Shown: positions 8,113 through 17,189, counted from the stretch's first letter. The stretch: DNA of 64,000 nucleotides from Kitasatospora mediocidica KCTC 9733 (GCF_000744225.1 NZ_JQLN01000005.1:1550001-1614000); one strand, 5' to 3'. Notes: a model not told the origin generated them from the letters alone. Program-made: numbers and translations.

Positions 8113-8146
8113 GGGGGCGAGTGGGCCGGCCGGCCCACTCGCCCCC
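8113..8146. terminator. 34-base perfect palindrome, terminator of the oxygenase gene
   Basis: Perfect inverted repeat with 17-base arms and no spacer (left arm GGGGGCGAGTGGGCCGG). It lies 8 bases beyond the TAG stop of the minus-strand oxygenase gene at 8154. It would form a very stable GC hairpin at the transcript end and also insulates the conservon promoter region. Confidence 0.85.
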
Positions 8147-8153
8147 ACGGTGA

Positions 8154-9146
8154 CTATCGGATGTCCTGGTTCACGTACAGGTCGGACATCGCGACCAGGA
8201 TTCGGCGTTCTCCGGTGAAGGGCTCACGGGCGTGGGTGGCCAGGAAGTTGTCCACGACGAGGACGTCGCCGTGCTGCCAGGGGACCGAGACGGAGGCATC
8301 CCGGTAGAGGGAGCGGATCAGCTCCACCACCTCGTCCTCGATCGGCTGCCCGTCTCCGTAGAAGGCGTTCCTCGGCACCCCCTCGTCGCCGTACTCCTCC
8401 AGGAGGTAGGCGGCGGCCTCCGCGGGGAGGTTGGAGATGTGGAAGAGGTGCGCGTGGTTGAACCAGACGCGCTCGCCGGTCCGCGGGTGGTGGGCCACGG
8501 CCTGGCGGACCGAGCGGGTCTGCAGGCCGTCCCCGCCGGTCCAGGTGAACTCGGTGTTGGAGGCCCGGCAGTACGCCTCCACCTCGGCGCGGGCGGTGGT
8601 CTGGAAGACCTCCTGCCAGGGGATGTCCAGGTCGGGGCTGTAGTTGCGGACGTAGCGGACGCCGTGCCGCTCGAAGCGCTCGCGGATCTCGGCCGGGATA
8701 CGCGGGAACACCGCGCGCTCACTGGCCACCGGGGTCGTGCCGCCGACCGCCGACGGGATGTCGCAGTAGAAGTACAGCCGGCTGGGCCAGTTGTGCGAGT
8801 ACGACATCTCGTGGTGGAACGGGATCCACTGGTCCTCGCTCAACTCCGTCGAGGTGAAGACCCGGTCGGCGACCTCGGTGCGGGGCGCCGCGCGCTCCAG
8901 GTAGTCCAGCAGCTCCGGGGAGAACGCCCGGGCCGCGCTGCCGAAGTCCTCGGCGCTGTGCACCGCGAAGCCCCGCAGCAGCAGGGCGCCGTGCCGGTCC
9001 AGCTCGGTGAGCAGCTGGGCCTGGTGCTCGCGGGCCCAGCTGTCCAGGCGCAGGCCCGCGTCGAGCGCCTCGACCTGGAGGAGGAAGGGCTGCGGGTCGA
9101 CGGCGGTGGCCGTGACCAGGCCGCCGGGGAAGACGGGGGCGGTCAC
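8154..9146 (-). CDS. TauD/SyrP-like Fe(II)/2-oxoglutarate oxygenase (1)
   Basis: Non-haem iron oxygenase of 330 residues, likely hydroxylating an amino acid, possibly while tethered to an NRPS carrier protein as SyrP-type enzymes do. The iron triad is H111 and E113 in FHHEMSY plus H305 in THAREPF; the arginine in RRIL (about 314) would bind 2-oxoglutarate. Glu in place of Asp in HxD/E is common in this subgroup. The GTG start at 9146 overlaps the stop of the next oxygenase (GTGA), so the two are co-translated. The pair follows a C-A-T NRPS gene. The two enzymes are clearly related (both have the HxExSYxxNWP pattern and YVRNY), which suggests duplication and perhaps two different target residues. 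Confidence 0.9.
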   Translation of the reverse strand: MTAPVFPGGLVTATAVDPQPFLLQVEALDAGLRLDSWAREHQAQLLTELDRHGALLLRGFAVHSAEDFGSAARAFSPELLDYLERAAPRTEVADRVFTSTELSEDQWIPFHHEMSYSHNWPSRLYFYCDIPSAVGGTTPVASERAVFPRIPAEIRERFERHGVRYVRNYSPDLDIPWQEVFQTTARAEVEAYCRASNTEFTWTGGDGLQTRSVRQAVAHHPRTGERVWFNHAHLFHISNLPAEAAAYLLEEYGDEGVPRNAFYGDGQPIEDEVVELIRSLYRDASVSVPWQHGDVLVVDNFLATHAREPFTGERRILVAMSDLYVNQDIR

Positions 9147-10168
9147 AGCTGCGCTCCCTGCGACCGGCCGGAACGGACGGGGTCGGACATGGCCGCGAGG
9201 ATGCGGCGCGGCCCCTCGAACGGTTCCCGGGCGTGTGCCGTGATCATGTTCTCCACGACCAGGGCGTCGCCCTGCTCCCAGTCGAAACCGGTCGTCGCGG
9301 CGGCGAAGGCGTCCCGCAGCTCGGCCAGCGTCGCGTCCTCGATCGGCGTTCCGTCGCCGTAGTAGGTGTTGTAGGGGAGATCCTCCTCGTCGAGTGCCTC
9401 GCGCAGGCCGGTGCTGACCTCATCCGGCAACGACGTGATGTGGAAGAACAACGCGTGGTTGAACCAGGTCCGCTCACCCGTCACCGGGTGGGCGTGCACG
9501 GCGGTGCGGATCTGCGTGGTCCTCAACTGCCCGTCCGGCAGCCAGGTGAGGCTGATTCCCGCGGCCTCGCAGTACCTGGCGACCTGCTCCGGGTCCTCGG
9601 TCTGGAAGGCCTCCTGCCACGGGAGGCTGATCCCCGGCAGGTAGTTGCGGACGTAGCGGACGCCGAGCCGCTCGAACTTCTCCACGGTCTGCGGGCGCAG
9701 TGCGGCCAGCACCCGTCGGGAGTCCGCCAGCGGCGTGCGGCCGCCGCGGTCGGCCGGGCGTTCGCAGTAGAACGCGATGCGCATCGGCCAGTTGTCGGTG
9801 TACGACTGCTCGTTGTGCAGCAGGATGTGCTGGTCGGCCGGGTACTCGGTGGACGTGTAGACGCCGTCCGAGACGTGGGTGCGGGGCGAGGAGCGCTCGC
9901 CGTACTCCAGGACCCGGTCCGAGACCGCGTCCATCACGGTCCGGAACCCGGCCGGCCCGGCCACCGCGAAGCCCCGGAACAGGACGGCGCCGGCCTCGTG
10001 CGCCAGGGTGTCGACCAGGTCGCGGTTCTCCTGGATCCAGAGGGCCAGGTCGGTCCCGGGTGCGTCGGCGCGGACCAGGGCCGGCAGCGTCCGGCCGTCC
10101 CACTCCCGGGACACCGTCGCGGACGGCTGTCCCGGAGCTCCTGGTGGGGCTTCGCTCGGCTGTGTCAT
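9143..10168 (-). CDS. TauD/SyrP-like Fe(II)/2-oxoglutarate oxygenase (2)
   Basis: Paralogue of the downstream oxygenase, 341 residues. The iron ligands are H118 and E120 in LLHNEQSYTDNW and H312 in TAHAREPF, with the 2-oxoglutarate arginine in RRIL. The ATG at 10168 (MTQPSEAPPG) is preferred; the frame continues to 10276 but that extension overlaps the NRPS gene. It lies 37 bases after the NRPS stop in the same direction. Probable role: beta-hydroxylation of an amino acid in the NRPS product. The substrate cannot be read from sequence. Confidence 0.9.
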   Translation of the reverse strand: MTQPSEAPPGAPGQPSATVSREWDGRTLPALVRADAPGTDLALWIQENRDLVDTLAHEAGAVLFRGFAVAGPAGFRTVMDAVSDRVLEYGERSSPRTHVSDGVYTSTEYPADQHILLHNEQSYTDNWPMRIAFYCERPADRGGRTPLADSRRVLAALRPQTVEKFERLGVRYVRNYLPGISLPWQEAFQTEDPEQVARYCEAAGISLTWLPDGQLRTTQIRTAVHAHPVTGERTWFNHALFFHITSLPDEVSTGLREALDEEDLPYNTYYGDGTPIEDATLAELRDAFAAATTGFDWEQGDALVVENMITAHAREPFEGPRRILAAMSDPVRSGRSQGAQL

Positions 10169-10205
10169 GTCTCGTACTCCGTCGTGGTCACAGGGTTGGC
10201 AGCGC

Positions 10206-13200
10206 TCAGCCGCGGTACTTGCTACGGTCGATGCGCCCGATCGGCGCGGCCTCGGCAGGGCCGTCCGCCTGGGCACGGGCCTGCTCGTCCACCAGCACGG
10301 CCAGGCCGGCGACGGTGGGCGTGCGCAAGAACTGGCCGATCTTCAGACCGACCCCGAGCGTGGCCCGGATCCGGGCGATCGCCCGGATGGCCAGCAGCGA
10401 GTGGCCGCCGAGGTCGAAGAAGGAGTGGTGTACGCCGAGGCGCTCCACCCCCAGGAGGTCGGCGCAGATCGCGGCGAGCGCCTCCTCCGTGGGCGTCCGG
10501 GGGGCGGTGTACTCGGGGCCGGCGGCGGCGTGACTGCCGTCTGGCAGGGGCAGCGCGCCCAGGTCCAGCTTGCCGTGGTCGCTCAGCGGCCAGCTGTCCA
10601 GGACGAGCAGGTGCGCGGGCACCATGGCCTCGGGCAGCCGCTCGCGCAGGAACTCCAGCAGCGCCGGCACCTCGGCCTCGCCCGTGGTGTAGCCGATCAG
10701 TTGGGGCTGGTCGTGGGCGTCCGGGCGCACGGTCACCAGCGCGCCGGTGACCAGCGGGTGGGTGCGCAGCACGGACTCGACCTCGCCGGTCTCGATCCGG
10801 TTGCCCCGGATCTTCACCTGCTGGTCGGCCCGGCCGCGGAACTCCAGCGCGCCGTCCGGCCGCCAGCAGGCGAGGTCCCCGGTGGCGTACAGGCGCTCGC
10901 CGTCGGCGAAGGGGTGCGGGACGAAGCTTGCGGCCGTCAGGCCGGGCCGGTTCAGGTACCCCAGCGCGAGCTGGGCGCCGCCGATGAACAACTGTCCCGG
11001 TACACCGACGGGTTGCGGGCGACCGGTGGCGTCGAGCACATACAGGTCCACACCCGGCACCGGGCGGCCGATCGGGATCCGGCCGGGCGGCAGCGCGGTG
11101 GGGACCCGCCCCGCGGTCACGTCGATCACGGCCTCGGTGGGCCCGTACTGGTTGTGCAACTCGGCGTTCGGGTAGCGCTCCTGCGCACGGCGCGCCAGCG
11201 CGGCGGACAGCTCCTCGCCGCCGCTGAGCAGGACGCGCAGCCGTGGGTGCCCGCTGTCGGGCGTGTCCAGGAAGGCCTGGAGCATCGACGGGACGAAGTG
11301 GCAGACGGTCACCTCACGGCGGTCGACGATGTCGTGCAGGTAGTCCACGTCGCGATGGCCACCCGGCCGGGTGGTGACCACGGTGGCGCCGGTCACGAGC
11401 GGCCAGAGCAGTTCCCAGAGCGAGACGTCGAAGCCGAGCGGGGTCTTCTGCAGGACCCGGTCGCCGGCCCCGAGCCGGTAGTCGCGCTGCATGCCGTGGA
11501 GGCGGTTGAGCAGGCCGCGGTGGGTGTTGAGCACGCCCTTGGGACGGCCGGTCGAGCCGGAGGTGAAGAGGAGGTAGGCGGCCGGGGCGGCCACCGGCGC
11601 CGGTCGGTCGGTCGGCTGTCGGGTGACCTCACTGCCGCTCACCACCAGCCGGTTCCGCCCGGGGAAGAGTCCGACCAGGTCGGGGCTGGTGAGGATGGTG
11701 GCAGGGGCCCCGTCCTCGGTCAGCTGGTCCAGCCGGGCCCGGGGGTAGTCGGGGTCGAGCGGCAGGTAGACCGCCCCGGCCTTGAACACGCCGAGGACGG
11801 CGGGGAGCACCTGCGCGCCGCGGTGCAGGCAGACCGCGACCCGGTCCTCGGGGCCGATGCCACGCTCCCGCAGCAGGTGGGCCACCTGGTTGGCCCGGGC
11901 GTCGAGTTCGGCGTAGCTGAGCGTCTCCCCGGTCTCGTCGACCAGCACCGCCGGGGCGTGCGGGGTGGCGTCCACCTGGGCCTCGAACCACTGGGGGAGC
12001 GCGGGGCCGCCGAGCGGTTCGGAGCCGGCGTTGCTGAACTCCCGCACGACCTGCAGCCGGTCCGCCTCGGGCAGGACGGGCACGGCAGTGAGCTCCACGC
12101 CCGGCTGCGCCACGACCGCGTGCAGCACGGTTTCGAAGGCGCGGACCAGCCGCTCGGCGGTGGTCCGGTCGAACAGCTCGGTCGAGTACTCCAACCAGCC
12201 CTCCAGGCCGCCCTCCCCGTCGGGCGCGAGCTGGACGGAGAGGTCGCAGCGGACGGTGCCGACCAGCGCGGGCAGCACCTCGCACTCCAGACCGGGGGCG
12301 GAGAACGCCATCGGCGGCGTGTTGTGCAGCGTCAGCCAGTGCCGGGCGAGGGTGGTCTGCCCGGAGGCGTCCCGGCCGGGCTGGAGCTCGTGGATGATCC
12401 GCTCGAAGGGAACGTCCTGGTGCTCGTACGCACCGTTGCACACGTCACGGGTGCGACGCAGCAGGGTGCGGAAGGTGTCGTCCTGTTCCAGGCGGACGCG
12501 CAGCGGCAGCGTGTTGACGAAGAAGCCGACCAGGTCTTCCAGTTCGGCCCGGCGACGGCCGGCCAGCGGGCTGCCGACGACCACGTCCTGCTCGCCCGAC
12601 CAGCGCGCGAGCACCATCGACCAGGCGGCGACCAGCGCCATGAAGAGGGTCGCCTGCGCCTCGTCGGTCAGTGCGCGCAGTGCGGTGACCAGGGCGGGCG
12701 GCAGCGTGATCGCGGCGGTGTCGCCCGCGTAGCTGCGCTCGACCGGCCGCGGCCGGTCGGTGGGCAGGTCGTTGGCCGGGAGGTCCGCCAGCCGGCCGCG
12801 CCAGTAGTCGAGTTGCTCGGCAAGGACGCCCTGCTCCAGCCAGCTGCGCTGCCAGGCCGCGAAGTCGGCGTACTGCAAAGGCAGTTCGATGAGCTTGGGC
12901 TGTTCTCCGGTGGCCAGTGCGGCATACGCCGTGCCGAGCTCGCGCATCAGCAGCCCCAGCGACCAGCCGTCCACCACGATGTGGTGGACGCAGAGCACCA
13001 GCACCCATTCGGGCTGGTCCGCGTCGGTCACCCGGAGCAGAACGGCGCGCAGCAGCGGGGGCCGGGTCAGGTCGAAGCCCTCGGCGGCCGCCCGCACCAC
13101 CTGCGCGCCGACCTCCTCGCCGGTGACGGCCAGCACCGGGATCCGCACCGGCACGCTGCCGACCGGGTGGATCACCTGCTCGACGAGCTCCCCGCTCTCC

Positions 13201-13490
13201 TCAAGTCCGGTACGCAGGGCTTCGTGGCGGTCGACCAGCAGCTGCACGGAGCGCGTCAGGGCGTCGACGTCGAGCGTGCCGCGCAACCGCAGAGCGCCGG
13301 AGCCCACGTACATGGCCGAGCCCGGCTGCATCCGTTCGACGACGTACAGGCGCTCCTGGCCGAACGACGGCTTCGCACGGCCGGGGTCGCCCGCGCGGCG
13401 CGGTATCCGGTCCGACGCCTGGCCGGCACCGGCTTCGTCGAGCAACTTGTCCAACAGCCGCAGCTGTTCGGGGGAGAGCGGGGTACTCAA
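10206..13490 (-). CDS. NRPS module C-A-T, predicted Ser-like pocket
   Basis: Single elongation module of 1094 residues. The C domain (about 40-470) has an intact HHIVVDG at 169-175. The A domain (about 480-950) has LFTSGSTGRPKG and QYGPTEAVIDV. The T domain has GGHSL with the phosphopantetheine Ser at about 1031. There is no epimerase or thioesterase domain. By alignment to the GrsA positions I read the pocket as D-V-W-H-L-G-Q-I-D-K, close to the Ser code (DVWHLSLIDK) but different at two sites, so Ser or a Ser-like residue is only tentative. The TTG start at 13490 has GGAGG 7 bases upstream. The order is mbtH, NRPS, oxygenase, oxygenase, all on the minus strand. Confidence 0.92.
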   Translation of the reverse strand: MSTPLSPEQLRLLDKLLDEAGAGQASDRIPRRAGDPGRAKPSFGQERLYVVERMQPGSAMYVGSGALRLRGTLDVDALTRSVQLLVDRHEALRTGLEESGELVEQVIHPVGSVPVRIPVLAVTGEEVGAQVVRAAAEGFDLTRPPLLRAVLLRVTDADQPEWVLVLCVHHIVVDGWSLGLLMRELGTAYAALATGEQPKLIELPLQYADFAAWQRSWLEQGVLAEQLDYWRGRLADLPANDLPTDRPRPVERSYAGDTAAITLPPALVTALRALTDEAQATLFMALVAAWSMVLARWSGEQDVVVGSPLAGRRRAELEDLVGFFVNTLPLRVRLEQDDTFRTLLRRTRDVCNGAYEHQDVPFERIIHELQPGRDASGQTTLARHWLTLHNTPPMAFSAPGLECEVLPALVGTVRCDLSVQLAPDGEGGLEGWLEYSTELFDRTTAERLVRAFETVLHAVVAQPGVELTAVPVLPEADRLQVVREFSNAGSEPLGGPALPQWFEAQVDATPHAPAVLVDETGETLSYAELDARANQVAHLLRERGIGPEDRVAVCLHRGAQVLPAVLGVFKAGAVYLPLDPDYPRARLDQLTEDGAPATILTSPDLVGLFPGRNRLVVSGSEVTRQPTDRPAPVAAPAAYLLFTSGSTGRPKGVLNTHRGLLNRLHGMQRDYRLGAGDRVLQKTPLGFDVSLWELLWPLVTGATVVTTRPGGHRDVDYLHDIVDRREVTVCHFVPSMLQAFLDTPDSGHPRLRVLLSGGEELSAALARRAQERYPNAELHNQYGPTEAVIDVTAGRVPTALPPGRIPIGRPVPGVDLYVLDATGRPQPVGVPGQLFIGGAQLALGYLNRPGLTAASFVPHPFADGERLYATGDLACWRPDGALEFRGRADQQVKIRGNRIETGEVESVLRTHPLVTGALVTVRPDAHDQPQLIGYTTGEAEVPALLEFLRERLPEAMVPAHLLVLDSWPLSDHGKLDLGALPLPDGSHAAAGPEYTAPRTPTEEALAAICADLLGVERLGVHHSFFDLGGHSLLAIRAIARIRATLGVGLKIGQFLRTPTVAGLAVLVDEQARAQADGPAEAAPIGRIDRSKYRG

Positions 13491-13527
13491 GGGATCCTCC
13501 AGGGAACGAAAGGGGGCCGGCGGCTGT

Positions 13528-13740
13528 TCAGCCGGTCCGTTCCATCTCGGTGCGCAGGCTCAGCGGACGCATGTCCGTCCACACCTCGTCGATGTGGGCG
13601 AGGCAGGCCTCGCGCGTACCGGAGACACCCTCGGCCCGCCAGCCCGCGGGGAGTTCGGCGTCAGCACGCCAGATGGAGTACTGCAGCTCGTCGTTGAGCA
13701 CGACCCGGAAGTCCGGCTGCTCGCTGCGCTCGTCCGTCAT
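13528..13740 (-). CDS. MbtH-like protein
   Basis: 70-residue chaperone-like partner of NRPS adenylation domains. The family pattern is complete: VLNDELQYSIW, LPAGWRAEG, CLAHIDEVWTDMRPLSL. In one place W-R replaces the usual W-P. The ATG at 13740 is preceded by GAAGGAAAG. It sits 37 bases before the C-A-T NRPS and probably also serves the other A domains in the window, since it is the only MbtH seen. Confidence 0.96.
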   Translation of the reverse strand: MTDERSEQPDFRVVLNDELQYSIWRADAELPAGWRAEGVSGTREACLAHIDEVWTDMRPLSLRTEMERTG

Positions 13741-13863
13741 GGTTTCTTTCCTTCTCACTCGACCTGGGCGACTGGCGCAGCGGCCGGGGTCACCACGACG
13801 TCGCCCGCTGCGCACCGGGGCCGTCGGGAGTGGCGAAGGTGATGGGGTGCCGGTGGCACCGCG

Positions 13864-16332
13864 TCACCAGGCGACTTGCGGCAGCAGGCTCCGGCCTGCC
13901 CAACTGTGGATCACCGGCGCGCTGTTGTAATGTCGGGGCTTCTCCTGATGCCGGCCCGGCAGTTCGCCCGCGCTGTCCGGTGCCTGCCCCGGTGCCTGCC
14001 CCGGTGCCTCGGACCGGCCGACGATGGCGGCCACCTCGGCCCGTGAGGACACCGTGAGCTTCTTGAAGATCCGGCCGAGATGGGTCTCCACCGTCTTGTG
14101 GCTGAGCTCCAGCGTCCGGGCGATCTGCTGGTTGGTCCGTCCGCCGCTCACCAGGACGGCGATCTCCAGCTCCCGCTTGCTCAGCAGAGCGAGCCCGGGA
14201 GCGGTGGCCGGCGGCTCGGCGACGAGGTGCCGCCCGGCCGCCGCGATCTCGTCCTTGAGCGCCAGCGCCAGCCCGAGCAGGTAGGGGCTGTCGACCGCCG
14301 CCGCACCGGTCTCCGCGCAGGCGGCGTGCCGGACGGCTCCGGGCAGATCACCCGCGTCGAGCTGGAGCCGGGCCATCGCCATGGCGAACTGGGGGACCGC
14401 GCTGCTGAGTCGGCGGGACTCCGCCAGGCCCAGACCGCGCCCCCAGCGGGCGGCCGCGGCAGCGGTGTGGCCCAGCGCGGACTCCGTGGCGGCCAGCCAG
14501 TACATCCCGTCCAGCTGACGGACGGCGGCGTCGTCCGCCAGCGCGTCGAGCAGCCGGGCGGCCCGGGCCGCGTACTCCTGGGCCCGGCTGGTCGCTCCGG
14601 TCCGGATCGCGGCCGCTGCGAGCAGGGCGAACAGCCGCCCGCGCTGTGCCGGGGACAGCGCCTCCAGGAGCGCCGGCGGTACGGCGAGGTCGATCCCGCC
14701 CAGGTCGTCGCCGGACTCCAGGGCGTGGGCCAGCCGTTCGCCGAGCAGCAGTGCGCGCGGCAGCGTGCCGGACGAGCCCGGCAGTCGCGCGGCGGACGCC
14801 AGTTCGGCTCGGGCCGCCTGTTCCTGGCCGAGCAGTCGCCAGATGCCCACCCGGGAGCGGTGGGCCGCGGCCGCGGTCCGGGGGGTCGCGTCGTCCGCGT
14901 CGCCGAGCCCGTCCAGCACGCTCAGCCCGTCGCCCAGCCGTCCGGTCAGCGCGAGCGCGCGGCCGAGCAGCAACCGGGCTTTCGACGCGCGGTCGGTGGC
15001 CGGGTCCACGGCCATGGCGGTACGGGCCCAGGCCGCGGACTGGGCGGGGTCCTGCCACAGCCGCTCGGCTGCCGCCGCCAGGAGGATCCGCGCACTCGCG
15101 CCGTCCCCCGCGACGGCGCTGTGCTCCAGGTGGCGAGCCAGCGGTATGGGGCCGCCGTCCTGCGGGACGGTGTCGCGCGCGGCGGTGTCCGGTGGTGTCA
15201 GCAGGGTGGCGGCCCGGTCGTGGGCGCCCTGCAGCCAGCCGGAACCGGCGGACTGGTAGGCGGCGGCGCGCAGCAGCGGGTTGCTGAAGCGCAGCGCGCG
15301 GGAGAGCTGGGTGCCGTGGATCAGGTCCTCGTGGAACAGCTCGTCCAGGGCGCCGCGCAGCGCGTCGCCGTCCAGCTGGGCCACCCGGCCGACCGCCGCC
15401 ACGTCGAAGGGCTCACTGAGGACGGCGGCGGACCTGGCGGCCAGCCAGCCCGAGGCGGAGAGCCCGCGGAAGTCGCGCAGGCAGTGCGTCAGCACCTCGA
15501 TCGGCAGCCGGAAGGCGCTGTCGCCGCAGGGGTCGGGGACCGCGCGCAGGGTCGCGAAGGCCCTGAGCAGGCCGGGGTTGCCGGCGGCCCGGGTGAGCAG
15601 GGTCTCGCAGTGCACCCGGCTCAGGTCGTCCGGGAGCAGCGAGAGTGCCTCCTCGTCCGTGAGCGGCACGGTGGGAATGCGGTGGACGCGGCCGTTCGGC
15701 GCGGCTTCGGCCAGCACGCTGCGCAGCATTCCGTCGCCCTGGCGCGGTCGGTGTGCGACGGCAAGGACGAGCCGGCCGGCGGGCGGGTGCTTCAGCAGGT
15801 GGGAGAGGAGCTCCAGCGAGGCGGGGTCCGCCTTGTGGGCGTCGTCCAGGGTGATGAGCAGCGGACGTTCGCGGCCCAGGGACTCCAGCAGAGCGTGGAA
15901 CGCCCGCAGGACGTGGTAGTGGTCTGCGGCGTTGTCGGGGTTCTGCCGGGGCGCGGCCGAAGCGAGCGCGGGGAAGATCCCGGCCAACCAGCCGAGATGA
16001 TGCGGGGAGGGGGCCGCGAAGTCGTCGGTGTCGAAGTGGGTCAGCAGACTGTCCAGCGCGTCCACGAAGATCCCGTACGGCACTGCGGAGAGTGAGGAGG
16101 AGGCATGGCCGGCGGCGGTCTGCCAACCGCGGGACGATGCGGCGTGGGTGAGCCGGCCCAGCAGGGAGGTTTTCCCGCTCCACCGTTCGCCGGGGACCGC
16201 GGCGACGACCAGCCGGGCCGCAGAATATCCGGCCGATGGTCCGTCGAATATCGATTCGAGGTTATCCGGGCCTATCGGGAATTGGCGAGCGGTTCGGTCG
16301 TCGAATCTCTCTCCCCGGGCGTCGGTCGACAT
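13864..16332 (-). CDS. LAL-family (large ATP-binding LuxR) transcriptional regulator
   Basis: Probable pathway activator of 822 residues. The N-terminal AAA/NACHT-like ATPase has Walker A GERWSGKTSLL and a Walker B-like LLITLDDAHK. A long helical repeat region follows, then a C-terminal LuxR helix-turn-helix (LSKRELEIAVLVSGGRTNQQ, then IARTLELSHKTVETHLGRIF). A tail of about 45 residues beyond the HTH starts with a 12-bp tandem repeat encoding APGQAPGQAP. I prefer ATG 16332, with GAAAGG upstream; the GTG at 16419 would overlap the stop of the small peptide gene and lacks a ribosome site. The peptide gene lies 83 bases upstream on the same strand, so a peptide-sensing role is possible but unproven. 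LAL proteins commonly activate antibiotic clusters. Confidence 0.9.
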   Translation of the reverse strand: MSTDARGERFDDRTARQFPIGPDNLESIFDGPSAGYSAARLVVAAVPGERWSGKTSLLGRLTHAASSRGWQTAAGHASSSLSAVPYGIFVDALDSLLTHFDTDDFAAPSPHHLGWLAGIFPALASAAPRQNPDNAADHYHVLRAFHALLESLGRERPLLITLDDAHKADPASLELLSHLLKHPPAGRLVLAVAHRPRQGDGMLRSVLAEAAPNGRVHRIPTVPLTDEEALSLLPDDLSRVHCETLLTRAAGNPGLLRAFATLRAVPDPCGDSAFRLPIEVLTHCLRDFRGLSASGWLAARSAAVLSEPFDVAAVGRVAQLDGDALRGALDELFHEDLIHGTQLSRALRFSNPLLRAAAYQSAGSGWLQGAHDRAATLLTPPDTAARDTVPQDGGPIPLARHLEHSAVAGDGASARILLAAAAERLWQDPAQSAAWARTAMAVDPATDRASKARLLLGRALALTGRLGDGLSVLDGLGDADDATPRTAAAAHRSRVGIWRLLGQEQAARAELASAARLPGSSGTLPRALLLGERLAHALESGDDLGGIDLAVPPALLEALSPAQRGRLFALLAAAAIRTGATSRAQEYAARAARLLDALADDAAVRQLDGMYWLAATESALGHTAAAAARWGRGLGLAESRRLSSAVPQFAMAMARLQLDAGDLPGAVRHAACAETGAAAVDSPYLLGLALALKDEIAAAGRHLVAEPPATAPGLALLSKRELEIAVLVSGGRTNQQIARTLELSHKTVETHLGRIFKKLTVSSRAEVAAIVGRSEAPGQAPGQAPDSAGELPGRHQEKPRHYNSAPVIHSWAGRSLLPQVAW

Positions 16333-16415
16333 TGGCGAGGGCCTTTCGGTCTGAGATGGGGCCTGGACCCGGGCGCTGAATTCCGGGGTTTCCGGGAATT
16401 CCGTCGGCCCGGTGG

Positions 16416-16589
16416 TCACTGCCAGCCGAGGCTGTCGGCCGGGGCCACCTTCGACGGGCCGGCGGCAGCGACCGTGTGGACACCGGTACCCGCGGTGGGG
16501 AGCTGCTGGGCCGCGGCGGACACCACCGGCGAGGCGGCGAGGACGGTGAGGACGACGGCGGCGAGGCGGCTGATGAGGGTCTTGGACAT
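16416..16589 (-). CDS. Small secreted peptide 1, C-terminus SLGWQ
   Basis: 57-residue protein. N-terminal basic MSKTLISR is followed by a hydrophobic core (LAAVVLTVLAASPVVSA) and a likely signal-peptidase site near AAA-QQ, leaving a short tail that ends DSLGWQ. An excellent ribosome site, AAGGAG, lies 7 bases before ATG 16589. It is related to the peptide at 54734-54913: both share a TVAAA segment and a D-x(1-2)-G-W-x ending. No catalytic motif or cysteine is present, so an extracellular signal or modified-peptide precursor is the best guess. It lies between a LAL regulator and a wHTH/LuxR regulator locus. An alternative is a cell-wall or export accessory peptide. Confidence 0.75.
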   Translation of the reverse strand: MSKTLISRLAAVVLTVLAASPVVSAAAQQLPTAGTGVHTVAAAGPSKVAPADSLGWQ

Positions 16590-16650
16590 GGCAAATCTCC
16601 TTATGTCGGAAAGGTGAGTGAACGGATCCGGCCGACGGGCCGAGCGGGGG

Positions 16651-16669
16651 AGCCGGGGCTTCCCCGGCT
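16651..16669 (-). promoter_or_regulatory. Hairpin in the probable 5' leader of peptide 1
   Basis: Perfect 8-bp arms AGCCGGGG and CCCCGGCT with a 3-base loop, about 60 bases before the peptide start codon. On the same strand further upstream, CTGACA (16720-16715) could serve as a -35, but the -10 near 16696-16691 is poor. The hairpin could act as an RNA stabiliser or attenuator. Confidence 0.35.
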
Positions 16670-16760
16670 GTTCTCCGGGCCGGTGATCAATATCTTGTCG
16701 GCAGTCGGCGACCCTGTCAGCGGGTTTCCGGTTGCACGAACCGGCCTTGGCATATTGCGT

Positions 16761-16785
16761 CCACCCCCGCCGTTCGGCGGGGTGG
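16761..16785 (-). terminator. Hairpin downstream of the unknown 132-residue protein gene
   Basis: GC-rich inverted repeat with 10 paired bases, one bulged C and loop GTTC, 6 bases past the stop codon at 16791. It separates the unknown gene from peptide 1 and implies the peptide has its own promoter. Confidence 0.65.
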
Positions 16786-16790
16786 GGGCC

Positions 16791-17189
16791 TCAGTCACCG
16801 GTCGGGGAGGGCCCGGCGTCGGGAAGCAGAAGTTCGTAGTAGGGGGCGACCAGAGGTGCCTCGCAGCGCAGCAGGGTGACGCCCCGGAACTCGGCGCTGC
16901 CCTCCAGTACCCGCAGGCAGACGGCCCGTGCGGTGCGCTCGGCCGCGGCCAGGTTGGGGAGTGAGAGGAAGAGCCCGAGGACCGCGCCGGGCGGCATGCC
17001 GGAATGGAGGGAGACGTGCATAAGGCGTTCCTCGGGGCGCGCTGACGCGTAAACGCGGGCAGCGATGCCCTCGGGAATCCCGGCGCCGCCGGCGGGCGGT
17101 GCGAGGTGGGCGTGGACGAGGTACATGGCCCTACTGTGCGGATGCCGCCGCCGGTAGGCCAGGGTGATCAGCTGGACGCTTTCTGTCAT
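16791..17189 (-). CDS. Unknown 132-residue protein with start codon in a hairpin
   Basis: No family recognised. The sequence looks like a small alpha/beta domain: LITLAYRRR, MYLVHAHLAPP, RVYASARPEERLMHVSLHSG and a helix LAAAERTARAVCLRVLEG. There is no signal peptide or membrane helix. The chosen ATG (17189) lies exactly in the loop of a 12-bp perfect hairpin (17174-17203) and has only a weak CAGGA upstream. An internal ATG 21 codons on is possible. It lies divergent to the wHTH/LuxR regulator gene and upstream of peptide 1, so a role in the same regulatory circuit is plausible. Confidence 0.65.
   Translation of the reverse strand: MTESVQLITLAYRRRHPHSRAMYLVHAHLAPPAGGAGIPEGIAARVYASARPEERLMHVSLHSGMPPGAVLGLFLSLPNLAAAERTARAVCLRVLEGSAEFRGVTLLRCEAPLVAPYYELLLPDAGPSPTGD

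Noticed and set aside
9879..13697. A 1272-codon open frame on + across the C-A-T NRPS.
   Set aside because: Antisense shadow; the NRPS motifs on the minus strand are intact and the + frame has no plausible protein features.
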